Program-made: the position numbers and the translations under genes
Shown: piece by piece, positions 10,812 through 19,921 of the stretch
Position numbering within the stretch: position 1 is the stretch's first letter
Layout: each line of letters opens with the position of its first letter
Assembly: GCF_014174495.1 (NCBI RefSeq)
Contig: NZ_JACJHR010000051.1
Coordinates: 1-64,000, forward strand
Length of the DNA stretch: 64,000 nucleotides
Source of the DNA: Amycolatopsis echigonensis
Lineage (GTDB): Bacteria; Actinomycetota; Actinomycetes; Mycobacteriales; Pseudonocardiaceae
Reading direction: 5' to 3'
Notes under the pieces: model-generated
What the model was told of the DNA's origin: nothing
Databases searched by the model: none
The model's input: the letters and a program-made list of their open reading frames with translations, nothing else

Positions 10812-11196
10812 GCCAGCTGCCCTGACCGGTTCGACGGCCCGGGACGTTCGCCGGGTCGGTTGCCCGAGCCAGCCGCCCGAGCCGGTCGAGTGTCAGGGAG
10901 CCAGCTGTCCTAGGCAGTCGCCCGCCAGGGCCGTCGCCCGAGTCGGTTGCCCCTGGCGGGGTTGCCGGGTCGGTTGGCGGTGGGGAGCGCGTGTCCGGGC
11001 CGACTGCTCAGGGCGCTTGCCCGAGCCAGCCGCCCGAGCCAGTCGACCCCGCCGGACCAGTCGACAAGCCAAATCGCCCAAGCCGCTCCCGCCATCCGGA
11101 CCGGCCCCCACCACCTCACCACCCCGCAACCCCTTCCAGCGCACCCGCTCGAACCGGGTGCCAGCCGCGAAACGAAGCCTAGGTAGGGTTTCCGCC
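10812..11196. repeat. 385-nt gap with 24-bp direct repeat
   Basis: A perfect 24-bp direct repeat occurs at 10860-10883 and 11017-11040, based on alternating cccgagcc units. Related ggtcggttgccc segments lie between the copies. I see no gene. The final 30 nt contain an AT-richer cctaggtaggg stretch that may be the truB -10 region. Confidence 0.6.
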
Positions 11197-12117
11197 GTGT
11201 CTCGCCCGAAAGAACCGCGTCGTCCCGCCCCGCCGCCCGGATTGCTCATCGTCGACAAACCGGCGGGCATGACGTCGCACGACGTGGTCGCGCGGGCGCG
11301 GCGGATCATGGGCACCCGCAAGGTCGGCCACGCCGGCACGCTCGACCCGATGGCGACCGGCGTGCTGGTGCTCGGCATCGAGCGCGCCACCAAACTCCTC
11401 GGCCACCTCGCCCTCGACCGCAAGACCTACTTCGCCACGCTGTCGCTCGGCCGGTCCACCACCACCGACGACGCCGAAGGCGAACCGCTGGCCGAAAACG
11501 ATGCCGCGCCGGAAACCCTGGCCGCCGTCACCGACGAGCAGATCGCGGACGGCATCGCCGCGTTGACCGGCGACATCCAGCAGGTGCCCAGCGCCGTCTC
11601 CGCGGTCAAGATCGACGGCAAGCGCGCGTACGCCCGGGTGCGCGCGGGAGAAGACGTCGTCCTCCCGCCGCGGCCGGTGACCGTGCACCGGTTCGACGTT
11701 CTCGGCGTCCGCCGCGAGGAGGACCGCATCGAACTCGACGCGATCGTCGAATGCTCGTCCGGCACCTACGTCCGCGCGCTCGCCCGGGACCTCGGCGCCG
11801 GGCTCGGCGTCGGCGGGCATCTGAAAGCCTTGCGCCGCACCACAGTCGGGCCGTTCACGCTCGCCCGCGCGCGCACGCTCGACCAGCTCGAAGAAAAACC
11901 GGAACTGTCGCTGGACCTCGACGCCGCCGTCGCCGCCGCGTTCCCGCGCCGGGATCTCGACGCCGCCACCGCCAAGGCCGTCCAGTACGGAAGGCGCATC
12001 CCGGCAGCGGGCATCGACGGCACGTACGGCCTGTTCGCGCCGGACGGCCACGTGCTCGCCCTGGCCTCCGACACCGAGGGAGTGACCCGGTCGGTGGTGG
12101 TCCTCCTGCCCGCATAG
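11197..12117 (+). CDS. truB: tRNA pseudouridine(55) synthase TruB
   Basis: A 306-residue enzyme that isomerises U55 in the T-loop of tRNAs. The catalytic motif GHAGTLDPMATG places the nucleophile at Asp50. The N-terminal LLIVDKPAGMTSHDVV and the later SSGTYVRALARDLG are family signatures. The C-terminal part is PUA-like. GTG 11197 is chosen because homologues begin shortly before the VDKPAG strand; the longer frame upstream covers the repeat-rich gap. ribF follows after 41 nt, as in most bacteria. Confidence 0.96.
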   Translation: MSRPKEPRRPAPPPGLLIVDKPAGMTSHDVVARARRIMGTRKVGHAGTLDPMATGVLVLGIERATKLLGHLALDRKTYFATLSLGRSTTTDDAEGEPLAENDAAPETLAAVTDEQIADGIAALTGDIQQVPSAVSAVKIDGKRAYARVRAGEDVVLPPRPVTVHRFDVLGVRREEDRIELDAIVECSSGTYVRALARDLGAGLGVGGHLKALRRTTVGPFTLARARTLDQLEEKPELSLDLDAAVAAAFPRRDLDAATAKAVQYGRRIPAAGIDGTYGLFAPDGHVLALASDTEGVTRSVVVLLPA

Positions 12118-12158
12118 GGTGGGGGCAAAGGCACCTTGCTCGGGGAGAGTTGACAACA

Positions 12159-13124
12159 GTGCAGCGGTGGCGTGGGCTCGGGGACCTCCCGGGCGGCTGG
12201 GGACGATGCGTGGTCACCATCGGCGTGTTCGACGGCGTGCACCGCGGGCACCAGGAACTGATCAAGCGCACCGTGGCGACGGCCGCCGAACGCGGCGTGC
12301 CCAGCGTGGTGCTGACCTTCGACCCGCATCCGTCCGAGGTGCTGCGCCCGGGCAGCCATCCCGCGCAGCTGACCACCCTGCGGCGCAAGGCCGAGCTGGT
12401 CGAGGGGCTCGGCGTGGACGTGTTCTGCGTGCTGCCCTTCACCCTGGAGCTGTCCCGGCTCAGCCCGCACGAGTTCGTGCACGAGGTGCTGGTCGACCGG
12501 CTGCACGCGGCCGCGGTGCTGGTCGGCGACAACTTCACCTTCGGGGCCAAGGCCGCGGGCAACGTCGCGCTGCTGCGCGAACTCGGCCGCCGGTTCGGGT
12601 TCGTCGCCTACGGCGCGGAACTGCAGGGCCGTTCGCTCGACGACGACCGCGGCGCCAACGACATCACCTTCTCGTCGACCTACGTGCGCTCGTGCATCGA
12701 CGCCGGCGACGTGGAGGCCGCGGCCGACGCGCTCGGCCGTCCGCACCGGCTGGAGGGCATCGTCGTCCGCGGCGACGGCCGGGGCCACGACCTCGGCTAC
12801 CCGACGGCCAACCTTTCCACCGCGCGGTTCGCCGCCGTGCCCGCCGACGGCGTCTACACGGCCTGGTTCACCCGGCTGTCCGACCCGGGCCGCCGGCTGC
12901 GCGCGGCGGTCTCGGTGGGCACGAACCCGACGTTCTCCGGCCGCGAGCGCACCGTCGAGGCGTTCGTGCTGGACGTCGACGAGGACTTCTACGGCCAGCA
13001 CGTCGCCCTGGACTTCGTCACCCGGTTGCGGGACCAGGCGCGGTTCGGCGCGTCGGCCGATCTCGTGAAGAAGATCGACGAGGACGTGGCCCGGACCAGG
13101 GAAGCGCTCGGCTCGGACAGCTGA
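12159..13124 (+). CDS. ribF: Bifunctional riboflavin kinase / FAD synthetase
   Basis: A 321-residue enzyme making FMN and FAD. The N-terminal nucleotidyltransferase domain has GVFDGVHRGH (residues 22-31), a GDNFTFG loop and STYVR. The C-terminal riboflavin kinase domain has GRGHDLGYPTANL, PADGVYTAW and SVGTNPTF. GTG 12159 is preceded by ggggagag with about 9 nt spacing. It is probably co-transcribed with truB. Confidence 0.95.
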   Translation: MQRWRGLGDLPGGWGRCVVTIGVFDGVHRGHQELIKRTVATAAERGVPSVVLTFDPHPSEVLRPGSHPAQLTTLRRKAELVEGLGVDVFCVLPFTLELSRLSPHEFVHEVLVDRLHAAAVLVGDNFTFGAKAAGNVALLRELGRRFGFVAYGAELQGRSLDDDRGANDITFSSTYVRSCIDAGDVEAAADALGRPHRLEGIVVRGDGRGHDLGYPTANLSTARFAAVPADGVYTAWFTRLSDPGRRLRAAVSVGTNPTFSGRERTVEAFVLDVDEDFYGQHVALDFVTRLRDQARFGASADLVKKIDEDVARTREALGSDS

Positions 13125-13287
13125 GCGGACCCGGCCCCGGAGCGGGCCGGACCGGGGGCGAATCGGGCGTTCCGGCCCGCCGGGGGCGTCCGGGGTGGCA
13201 AGATGGGCCGGCGGCGCCGGGCCGGTGGACCAAGGTGGGCCGGCCGCACCGGGCCGCGGGACGACAGCGCTAGGGGAGCGGAGCTAG

Positions 13288-13764
13288 GTGGAGGACCACA
13301 AGATCGTCCAGCGGAACATCGCGCTGCAGCGGGAGTGGTACGGGGAGCCGCTGGGCGATCGGGTGCGCCGGCTGGTCGTGGCCTTCGACGTGTCGCAGGC
13401 GTTCCTGGCCGAGGTGCTGGGGATCAGCGCGCCGATGCTGAGCCAGGTGATGAGCGGGCGGCGGGCGAAGATCGGCAATCCGGTCGTGCTGGCGCGGATG
13501 ATCATGCTCGAACGCAAGATCCTCGTGCCCGAGGTCGCCGCGGGCGACCGCGACGCGATGCAGGCCGCGCTGGAGGACGTGCGCGATTCGCGGCCCACCG
13601 TCGGCCGCGACAACATCCCGGTCAGCTCGGACGAGAAGATCCTGCTCGCGGGCATCCGGGACGTCGCCGAGGACGAGAACCTCGCCGAGGCGGCGAAGCT
13701 GCTCGACGAGGACTTCCCGGCGCTCGCCGACCTGCTCCGCCGCGCGGGAGCGTCGGGCCAGTAG
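13288..13764 (+). CDS. Helix-turn-helix protein, small
   Basis: A 158-residue protein with one XRE-like HTH at about residues 30-65 (FDVSQAFLAEVLGISAPMLS, then QVMSGRR). The C-terminal half is acidic and helical, without a recognisable ligand domain. The AEVLGIS...MLSQVMSG segment is a good helix-turn-helix. It starts with GTG 13288 after a ggag-containing leader. thpR begins 3 nt after its stop, so the two are translationally close. Target genes are not evident, and the function beyond DNA binding is unknown. Confidence 0.75.
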   Translation: MEDHKIVQRNIALQREWYGEPLGDRVRRLVVAFDVSQAFLAEVLGISAPMLSQVMSGRRAKIGNPVVLARMIMLERKILVPEVAAGDRDAMQAALEDVRDSRPTVGRDNIPVSSDEKILLAGIRDVAEDENLAEAAKLLDEDFPALADLLRRAGASGQ

Positions 13765-13767
13765 CCG

Positions 13768-14244
13768 ATGCGGCTGTTCACCGCGCTGCGCCCGCCCGCC
13801 GACGTCGCGGCGGAGATCGCCGCCGCGCTCGGCTCCCGGGACCGGCTGCTGCGCTGGAGCGATCCGGCCGGCTGGCACGTCACGCTGGCTTTTTACGGCG
13901 AGGCGGACCCCGCCGAACGCGGCGGGGTCCTCGACCGGGTGCTGGACGGCCGGAAATCCGTTGACGTCCAGCTCCGCGGTTCGGGAACATTTCCGGGAGT
14001 GCTGTGGTTGGGAGTGGCAGGGGAGGACCTCGCCGATCTCGCCGCGGCCGTGGGCTCCGACGAGGACCGGCCCTACCGGCCGCACCTGACGCTGGCGCGC
14101 TGCTCCCGCACGCGGCCGCCGACGGCGTGGACGGAACACCTCGCGGATTTCCGCAGCCGGGTGTGGACCGCGGACCGGGTCGAGCTGATGGGCGGCGGCA
14201 GCCCGTACCGCACGCTGCGGGCCTGGCCCCTGCGGCGCGCGTGA
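13768..14244 (+). CDS. thpR: RNA 2',3'-cyclic phosphodiesterase (2H family, LigT-like)
   Basis: A 158-residue 2H phosphoesterase. The two catalytic HxT motifs are visible: WHVTLAFYG and RPHLTLARC. The N terminus MRLFTALRPP is characteristic of ThpR/LigT proteins, which hydrolyse RNA 2',3'-cyclic phosphates and can ligate tRNA halves in vitro. It follows the HTH gene by 3 nt, indicating one transcript. Confidence 0.9.
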   Translation: MRLFTALRPPADVAAEIAAALGSRDRLLRWSDPAGWHVTLAFYGEADPAERGGVLDRVLDGRKSVDVQLRGSGTFPGVLWLGVAGEDLADLAAAVGSDEDRPYRPHLTLARCSRTRPPTAWTEHLADFRSRVWTADRVELMGGGSPYRTLRAWPLRRA

Positions 14245-14408
14245 GGCCGTCCTGCCCAGCTAGCCGCACGCGCCGGAAGCCGCAGTTCAACCGGCTGGTA
14301 ACCTCAGAAACCGGGTCCGGCTGCAGTCCGTGGCGGCCGCGACCGTCTCACCCGGCCGCGCAGCGCGGTGCGGGCCTCACGGCACGAGATGCACAAGGAG
14401 CACCACCA

Positions 14409-14678
14409 GTGGCGCTGTCCACCGAAGAGAAGAAGACGATCCTCGCCGAGTACGGGCTGCACGACTCGGACACCGGATCCCCCGAGGCCCAGGTCGCGCT
14501 GCTGACCAAGCGGATCATCGGCCTCACCGAACACCTGAAGACCCACAAGCACGACCACCACTCCCGTCGCGGTCTCCTGCTGCTGGTCGGCCGTCGCCGC
14601 CGGCTGCTGAACTACACGGAAAAGGTGGACGTGGCGCGGTACCGCGACCTGATCAAGCGTCTCGGCCTGCGTCGATAG
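14409..14678 (+). CDS. rpsO: Small ribosomal subunit protein uS15
   Basis: An 89-residue ribosomal protein that binds the 16S central domain. It has the typical LHDSDTGSPEAQVALLTKRI and KHDHHSRRGLL segments and the YRDLIKRLGLR end. The short family length makes GTG 14409 the correct start despite a longer open frame. An SD (aaggag, 14395-14400) lies about 8 nt upstream. A taacct -10-like hexamer at 14299-14304 could drive it. pnp follows, forming the classical rpsO-pnp arrangement. Confidence 0.97.
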   Translation: MALSTEEKKTILAEYGLHDSDTGSPEAQVALLTKRIIGLTEHLKTHKHDHHSRRGLLLLVGRRRRLLNYTEKVDVARYRDLIKRLGLRR

Positions 14679-14686
14679 CGTGCTGA

Positions 14687-14718
14687 CGAGGGGGAGCGGC
14701 TCCGGCCGCTCCCCCTCG
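14687..14718 (+). terminator. rpsO-pnp intergenic hairpin
   Basis: A perfect 13-bp stem (14687-14699 with 14706-14718) with a 6-nt loop lies 8 nt after the rpsO stop. In Streptomyces and E. coli the equivalent hairpin is a partial terminator and RNase III processing site governing pnp expression. The same role is inferred here. Confidence 0.75.
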
Positions 14719-14763
14719 CCGCAAGCACACCCCCCACACGGCGCGAGCGCGCTGGAGGAACGA

Positions 14764-14830
14764 TCTCGCCGGTCCTCGGTAGTGGTTCCCGGGCAACGGA
14801 CCCGGGGGCTTCGATCGAAGACCGGCCTCA
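14764..14830 (+). ncRNA. Actino-pnp leader RNA motif
   Basis: A structured leader about 90 nt before pnp. Outer stem gccggtc (14768-14774) pairs with gaccggc (14820-14826). An inner hairpin cccggg (14788-14793) pairs with cccggg (14801-14806), and a 12-nt palindrome cttcgatcgaag lies at 14809-14820. Position and conserved-looking elements (cctcggtagtgg, cttcgatcgaagacc) fit the Actino-pnp motif described upstream of actinobacterial pnp genes, thought to be involved in control of PNPase. The assignment is from memory of the motif, not from a covariance search. Confidence 0.7.
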
Positions 14831-14915
14831 CACCTCCTCGAGCGTCCTCGGGCGAACCGGGTCCCACAGTGGGAGACTCACGCCGTACGAAGGAACCAAA
14901 GAGGAGATTGACCAT

Positions 14916-17162
14916 ATGACCGACTCCACCGGAGTCACCGTGTTCGAAACCGAAGCCGTTCTGGACAACGGCCGGTTCGGCACCCGCACCGTCCGGTTCG
15001 AGACCGGCCGGCTCGCCAAGCAGGCCGCCGGCGCCGTCGTCGCGTACCTGGACGAAGAGACCATGCTGCTGTCGGCGACCACGGCGTCGAAGCACCCGAA
15101 GGAGCACTTCGACTTCTTCCCGCTGACCGTGGACGTCGAGGAGCGGATGTACGCCGCCGGCCGCATCCCGGGCGCGTTCTTCCGCCGCGAGGGCCGCCCG
15201 TCGACCGACGCGATCCTCACCGCCCGCCTGATCGACCGCCCGCTGCGCCCGTCCTTCGCCGACGGCCTCCGCAACGAGATCCAGGTCGTCATCACCGTCC
15301 AGAGCCTCAACCCGGACGACCCGTACGACGTGCTGGCGATCAACGCCGCGTCGGCCTCGACCCAGATCGCCGGCCTGCCGTTCTCCGGTCCGGTCGGCGG
15401 CGTGCGCGTCGCGCTGATCGAGGGCCAGTGGGTCGCGTTCCCGACCTGGCCGCAGCTCGAGAAGGCCACCTTCAACATGGTGGTCGCCGGCCGCATCGTC
15501 GGTGACGACGTCGCCATCATGATGGTCGAGGCCGAGGGCACCGAGCACACGCTGGACCTGATCGCCGAGGGCGGCAAGGCCCCGGACGAGGCCACGGTGG
15601 CCGAGGGCCTCGAGGCCGCGAAGCCGTTCATCCGCGTGCTGTGCGAGGCGCAGCAGCGCCTGGCCGCCGACGCCGCGAAGCCGACCGGCGAGTTCCCGCT
15701 GTACCCGGCCTACCAGCCGGACATCTACGAGGCCGTGGCCGCGATCGCGTCCGACGAGCTGGCCAAGGCCCTGCAGATCCCCGGCAAGCAGGAGCGCGAC
15801 GCCGCGACCGACGAGGTCAAGGCCGCCGTCCTGGAGAAGCTCGGCCTCGGCGAGGGCGAAGCCTTCGAGGGCCGCGACAAGGAGGTCGGCGGTGCGTTCA
15901 AGGCGCTGACCAAGAAGATCATGCGCACCCGCGTCCTCACCGAGAAGATCCGGATGGACGGCCGCGGCCTGACCGACATCCGCCAGCTCTCGGCCGAGGT
16001 CGCCGTGGTCCCGCGGGCGCACGGTTCGGCGCTGTTCGAGCGTGGCGAGACCCAGATCCTGGGCATCACCACGCTGAACATGCTCCGCATGGAGCAGCAG
16101 ATCGACTCGCTGTCGCCGGAGACGACGAAGCGCTACCTGCACCACTACAACTTCCCGCCGTTCTCCACCGGCGAGACCGGCCGCGTCGGTTCGCCGAAGC
16201 GGCGCGAGATCGGCCACGGCATGCTCGCCGAGCGCGCCCTGGTCCCGGTGCTGCCGAAGCGGGACGAGTTCCCGTACGCGATCCGCCAGGTCTCCGAGGC
16301 GCTGGGCTCCAACGGCTCCACGTCGATGGGCTCGGTCTGCGCGTCCACCATGGGCCTGCTCAACGCCGGCGTGCCGCTCAAGGCTCCGGTCGCGGGCATC
16401 GCCATGGGCCTCGTGTCCGACGAGGTCGACGGCGAGACGCGGTATGTCGCGCTGACCGACATCCTGGGCGCCGAGGACGCGCTGGGCGACATGGACTTCA
16501 AGGTCGCCGGCACGAAGGACATCATCACCGCGCTGCAGCTGGACACCAAGCTGGACGGCATCCCGTCCGAGGTGCTCGCGGCCGCGCTGAAGCAGGCGAA
16601 GGACGCTCGCCTCACCATCCTGGACGTCATCGCCGAGGCGATCGACGGCCCGGACGAGATGAGCCCGTACGCCCCGCGCGTCACCTCGGTGAAGATCCCG
16701 GTCGACAAGATCGGCGAGGTCATCGGCCCGAAGGGCAAGATGATCAACTCGATCACCGAGGAGACCGGCGCCGACATCTCGATCGAGGACGACGGCACGA
16801 TCTACGTGGGCGCGGCCGACGGCCCGTCGGCGGAGGCGGCGATCGGCAAGATCAACGCCATCGCCAACCCGCAGCTGCCGAAGGTCGGCGAGCGCTTCCT
16901 GGGCACCGTGGTGAAGACGGCCGCGTTCGGCGCGTTCGTCTCGCTGCTGCCGGGCAAGGACGGCCTCGTGCACATCTCGAAGCTGGGCAACGGCAAGCGG
17001 ATCGCGAAGGTCGAGGACGTCGTGAACGTCGGCGACAAGATCCGCGTCGAGATCGCCGACATCGACAACCGCGGCAAGATCAGCCTGATCGTCGTCAAGG
17101 ACGACGACGCGGCGAAGCCGGCCGAAGGCGACGCCGAGGCGGAGAAGGCCGAAGCCAAGTAA
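14916..17162 (+). CDS. pnp: Polyribonucleotide nucleotidyltransferase (PNPase)
   Basis: A 748-residue 3'-5' phosphorolytic exoribonuclease that also adds 3' tails. It has two RNase PH domains (about 1-240 and 330-580) separated by an all-helical linker. A KH domain follows (IPVDKIGEVIGPKGKMINSI), then an S1 domain (GERFLGTVVKTAAFGAFV) and a charged tail. In actinobacteria this enzyme also makes (p)ppGpp-related nucleotides in vitro (guanosine pentaphosphate synthetase). ATG 14916 has a strong SD (agaggag at 14899-14905). Confidence 0.98.
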   Translation: MTDSTGVTVFETEAVLDNGRFGTRTVRFETGRLAKQAAGAVVAYLDEETMLLSATTASKHPKEHFDFFPLTVDVEERMYAAGRIPGAFFRREGRPSTDAILTARLIDRPLRPSFADGLRNEIQVVITVQSLNPDDPYDVLAINAASASTQIAGLPFSGPVGGVRVALIEGQWVAFPTWPQLEKATFNMVVAGRIVGDDVAIMMVEAEGTEHTLDLIAEGGKAPDEATVAEGLEAAKPFIRVLCEAQQRLAADAAKPTGEFPLYPAYQPDIYEAVAAIASDELAKALQIPGKQERDAATDEVKAAVLEKLGLGEGEAFEGRDKEVGGAFKALTKKIMRTRVLTEKIRMDGRGLTDIRQLSAEVAVVPRAHGSALFERGETQILGITTLNMLRMEQQIDSLSPETTKRYLHHYNFPPFSTGETGRVGSPKRREIGHGMLAERALVPVLPKRDEFPYAIRQVSEALGSNGSTSMGSVCASTMGLLNAGVPLKAPVAGIAMGLVSDEVDGETRYVALTDILGAEDALGDMDFKVAGTKDIITALQLDTKLDGIPSEVLAAALKQAKDARLTILDVIAEAIDGPDEMSPYAPRVTSVKIPVDKIGEVIGPKGKMINSITEETGADISIEDDGTIYVGAADGPSAEAAIGKINAIANPQLPKVGERFLGTVVKTAAFGAFVSLLPGKDGLVHISKLGNGKRIAKVEDVVNVGDKIRVEIADIDNRGKISLIVVKDDDAAKPAEGDAEAEKAEAK

Positions 17163-17177
17163 CACCCGCAGTCCCAT

Positions 17178-17214
17178 CGAGGGCCTCCTGCCCCACCCGG
17201 GCAGGAGGCCCTCG
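17178..17214 (+). terminator. pnp terminator hairpin
   Basis: A perfect 15-bp stem (17178-17192 with 17200-17214) around a 7-nt loop lies 15 nt past the pnp stop. There is no U-tract. It is the strongest terminator-like hairpin in this part of the window. Confidence 0.8.
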
Positions 17215-17326
17215 CTGCGATCCGCCCCCACGCTGTCAGACTTCGCCTCACTCAAGCGAACCGCGGGACTTGAAGGCGATCCCGCCCGCGACGGCGGAGC
17301 CGGCGCAATCCAACACAGAGGTTTCA

Positions 17327-18691
17327 TTGGCACGGCAGGTTTCCGGGCACGAGCAGCCCGTCGGCACCACCCGTACGCTCGAGTCCACTTCGGACGGTGC
17401 GGTCGTCAAGCGGAGCGTCCTGCCCGGCGGCCTGCGGCTGATCACCGAGCACGTCCCCGCGTCCCGTTCGGCGACGGTCGGCCTGTGGGTCGGCGTCGGT
17501 TCGCGCGACGAGCCGGCCGCGGTCGCGGGGGCCGCGCATTACCTGGAACACCTGCTGTTCAAGGGAACCGCCAACCGCGACGCCACCCAGATCGCCGAAG
17601 AAATCGACGCGGTGGGCGGCGAATTCAACGCCTTCACGGCGAAAGAGCACACCTGCTACTACGCCCAGGTCCTCGACGCGGACCTGCCACTGGCGCTCGA
17701 CCTCGTCACCGACGTGGTCTTCGAAGCGCAGTGCGCGGACCGCGACATGGACATGGAGCGCAGCGTCGTCCTCGAAGAGATCGCGATGCGCGACGACGAC
17801 CCGGAAGACCTGCTGCACGAGGAGTTCGTCAGCGCGATCCTCGGCGACCATCCGCTGGGACGTCCGGTGCTGGGCACGGAAAAGTCCATCACCGAGATGT
17901 CTCCGGTAGCGCTGCGGGGTTTCTACCGCCGTCGCTACACCCTGCCGCGGATGGTGCTCGCGGTCGCCGGGAACGTCGAGCACGCGCAGGTGCTGCGGCT
18001 GGTGAAGCGAGCGCTGAGGGACCGTCTCGGCGGCACTGCGACGCCGGTCGCGCCGCGGTCCGGCCGTGCGCGGCTGAAGACGGTGCCGAAGCTGGCGCTG
18101 CACCCGGACGACACCGAGCAGGCGCACATGATGCTCGGTTTCCGCGCGCTGCCGCGCCACGACGAGCGCCGGTTCACGCTTTCGGTGCTCAACGCGGCGC
18201 TCGGCGGCGGCATGAGTTCGCGGCTGTTCCAGGAGATCCGCGAGCGGCGGGGCCTGGCGTACCAGGTGTATTCGTCGGTGGCGAGCTACGCCGATCTCGG
18301 GCACATGTCGGTGTACGCGGGCTGCCAGCCGGAGCGGCTGGGCCAGGTCGCGGGCGTGATCCGCGAGGTGCTCGACTCGGTCGCCGCGGACGGGCTGTCC
18401 GACGCCGAGGTCGCGCGCGCCAAGGGGCAGCTGCGCGGCGGGCTGGTGCTGGGCCTGGAGGACACGTCGTCGCGGATGTCCCGGATCGGCAAGAACGAGC
18501 TGAACTACGCCCGGTACCTGGGCGTCGACGACACGATCGCGCGGATCGACGCGGTCACGACCGAAGACGTGTGTGCGCTCGCTCGCACTCTGCTGCGCCG
18601 CCCCGGCGGGGTGTCGTCCGCGGCGGTGGTGGGGCCGTACGCTCACGCCGACGACCTGCCGGACGATCTGCACGAGGTGATCGCGTCATGA
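17327..18691 (+). CDS. M16 family zinc peptidase (pitrilysin-like)
   Basis: A 454-residue metallopeptidase. It has the inverted zinc motif HYLEH (HxxEH) near residue 70, with the downstream glutamate in the ERSVVLEEIAMRDDDPED region. The C-terminal half carries the RRGLAYQVYS segment typical of M16B subunits. The mycobacterial homologue (PepR) also follows pnp. TTG 17327 is preceded by cagagg (17316-17321), and the family's N terminus fits; the frame overlapping pnp is not coding. Its stop overlaps the dapB start by 4 nt (ATGA). Confidence 0.92.
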   Translation: MARQVSGHEQPVGTTRTLESTSDGAVVKRSVLPGGLRLITEHVPASRSATVGLWVGVGSRDEPAAVAGAAHYLEHLLFKGTANRDATQIAEEIDAVGGEFNAFTAKEHTCYYAQVLDADLPLALDLVTDVVFEAQCADRDMDMERSVVLEEIAMRDDDPEDLLHEEFVSAILGDHPLGRPVLGTEKSITEMSPVALRGFYRRRYTLPRMVLAVAGNVEHAQVLRLVKRALRDRLGGTATPVAPRSGRARLKTVPKLALHPDDTEQAHMMLGFRALPRHDERRFTLSVLNAALGGGMSSRLFQEIRERRGLAYQVYSSVASYADLGHMSVYAGCQPERLGQVAGVIREVLDSVAADGLSDAEVARAKGQLRGGLVLGLEDTSSRMSRIGKNELNYARYLGVDDTIARIDAVTTEDVCALARTLLRRPGGVSSAAVVGPYAHADDLPDDLHEVIAS

Positions 18692-19437
18692 CCGAGTCCC
18701 CGATCCGCGTCGGCGTGCTGGGCGCGCGCGGCCGCATGGGCGCCACCGTGGTGAAAGCCGTGGAAGGCGCCGCGGACCAGGAACTGGTGGCCGCGCTGGA
18801 CGCGGGCGACGATTTCGCCGCCCTGGAAAAAGCCCAGGTGGTCGTGGACTTCACGCATCCGGACGCGGTGATGGACAACCTGCGCTGGCTGATCGCGCAC
18901 GACCTGCACGCGGTCGTCGGCACCACCGGGTTCAGCGAGGAACGGCTGGCCGAACTGCGCGGGCTGCTGGCGGACAAGCCGTCGGTGGGCGTGCTGATCG
19001 CGCCGAACTTCGCGCTGGGCGCGGTGCTGGCGATGCGGTTCGCGGCGCAGGCGGCGAAGTTCTACGCCTCGGCCGAGATCATCGAACTGCACCACAACCG
19101 CAAGGCCGACGCCCCGTCCGGCACCGCCGCGCACACCGCGCGGATGATCGCCGCCGCCCGCGCCGAGGCCGGCCTCGCTCCCGGTCCGGACGCCACGACG
19201 TCCGAAATGGACGGTGCCCGCGGCGCTTCCGTCGAGGACGTCCACGTGCACTCGGTCCGCCTGCCGGGCCTGGTGGCGCACGAGGAAATCCTGTTCGGCG
19301 GCGAGGGCGAAACCCTGACCATCCGGCACGATTCGCTGGACCGGACGTCGTTCATGCCGGGCGTGCTGCTCGGCGTGCGTTCGGTGGTGTCGCGTCCCGG
19401 CCTGACGGTCGGCCTGGAGAACGTGCTCGACCTGTGA
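18688..19437 (+). CDS. dapB: 4-hydroxy-tetrahydrodipicolinate reductase
   Basis: A 249-residue NAD(P)H-dependent enzyme of the diaminopimelate/lysine pathway, supplying peptidoglycan precursor. It has the Rossmann motif GVLGARGRMG at the N terminus, GTTGFSEE, APNFALGA and the catalytic ELHHNRKADAPSGTA (His135-His136, Lys139). ATG 18688 overlaps the peptidase stop, implying translational coupling. dapA is about 10 kb away at 29.7 kb. Confidence 0.97.
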   Translation: MTESPIRVGVLGARGRMGATVVKAVEGAADQELVAALDAGDDFAALEKAQVVVDFTHPDAVMDNLRWLIAHDLHAVVGTTGFSEERLAELRGLLADKPSVGVLIAPNFALGAVLAMRFAAQAAKFYASAEIIELHHNRKADAPSGTAAHTARMIAAARAEAGLAPGPDATTSEMDGARGASVEDVHVHSVRLPGLVAHEEILFGGEGETLTIRHDSLDRTSFMPGVLLGVRSVVSRPGLTVGLENVLDL

Positions 19438-19883
19438 AAGCCCGTAATTTCGCGTTGCTGATGACGGCGGCGCTGGTCGTGTACCTCGTCCTGCTGGCGG
19501 ACCGGGCCGTGGCGCTGCTCGGCACCGGGACGCCGGCCGGGATCGCGCTGGGCATCGGGGTGTTCCTGCTGCCGCTGCTGGGCGTGTGGATCGTCGTGAT
19601 GACGTGGCGGTCCGGCATGCAGATCCAGCGGCTGTCGCGGCGGCTCGACGCCGAGGGCGGCCTGCCGGACGTGTCGGACCTCCCGCGCCGCCCGTCGGGC
19701 CGCGTGGACCGCGACGCCGCGGACGCGTGGTTCGACGAGCGCCGCGCGGAAGTCGAGGCGAGCCAAGAAGATTGGCGAGCCTGGTACCGGCTGGCGTACG
19801 CGTACGACATCGCGGGAGACCGGCGGCGGGCGCGGGCGACGATGCGCAAGGCGATCGAGCTGGAAGCCGCGGAGCGCAAGTAA
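19434..19883 (+). CDS. Two-TM membrane protein with TPR-like C terminus
   Basis: A 149-residue protein. It has two hydrophobic segments (about residues 6-24 and 34-56) and a charged linker. The C-terminal helical hairpin DWRAWYRLAYAYDIAGDRRRARATMRKAIELE resembles a single TPR. GTG 19434 overlaps the dapB stop (GTGA). A comparable small membrane protein follows dapB in mycobacteria. Function is unknown; coupling to dapB suggests an envelope role (inference). Confidence 0.75.
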   Translation: MKARNFALLMTAALVVYLVLLADRAVALLGTGTPAGIALGIGVFLLPLLGVWIVVMTWRSGMQIQRLSRRLDAEGGLPDVSDLPRRPSGRVDRDAADAWFDERRAEVEASQEDWRAWYRLAYAYDIAGDRRRARATMRKAIELEAAERK

Positions 19884-19921
19884 ACGCTGGCTCTCGCGGC
19901 TCTCCCGGCTCCCGCAGCGGG

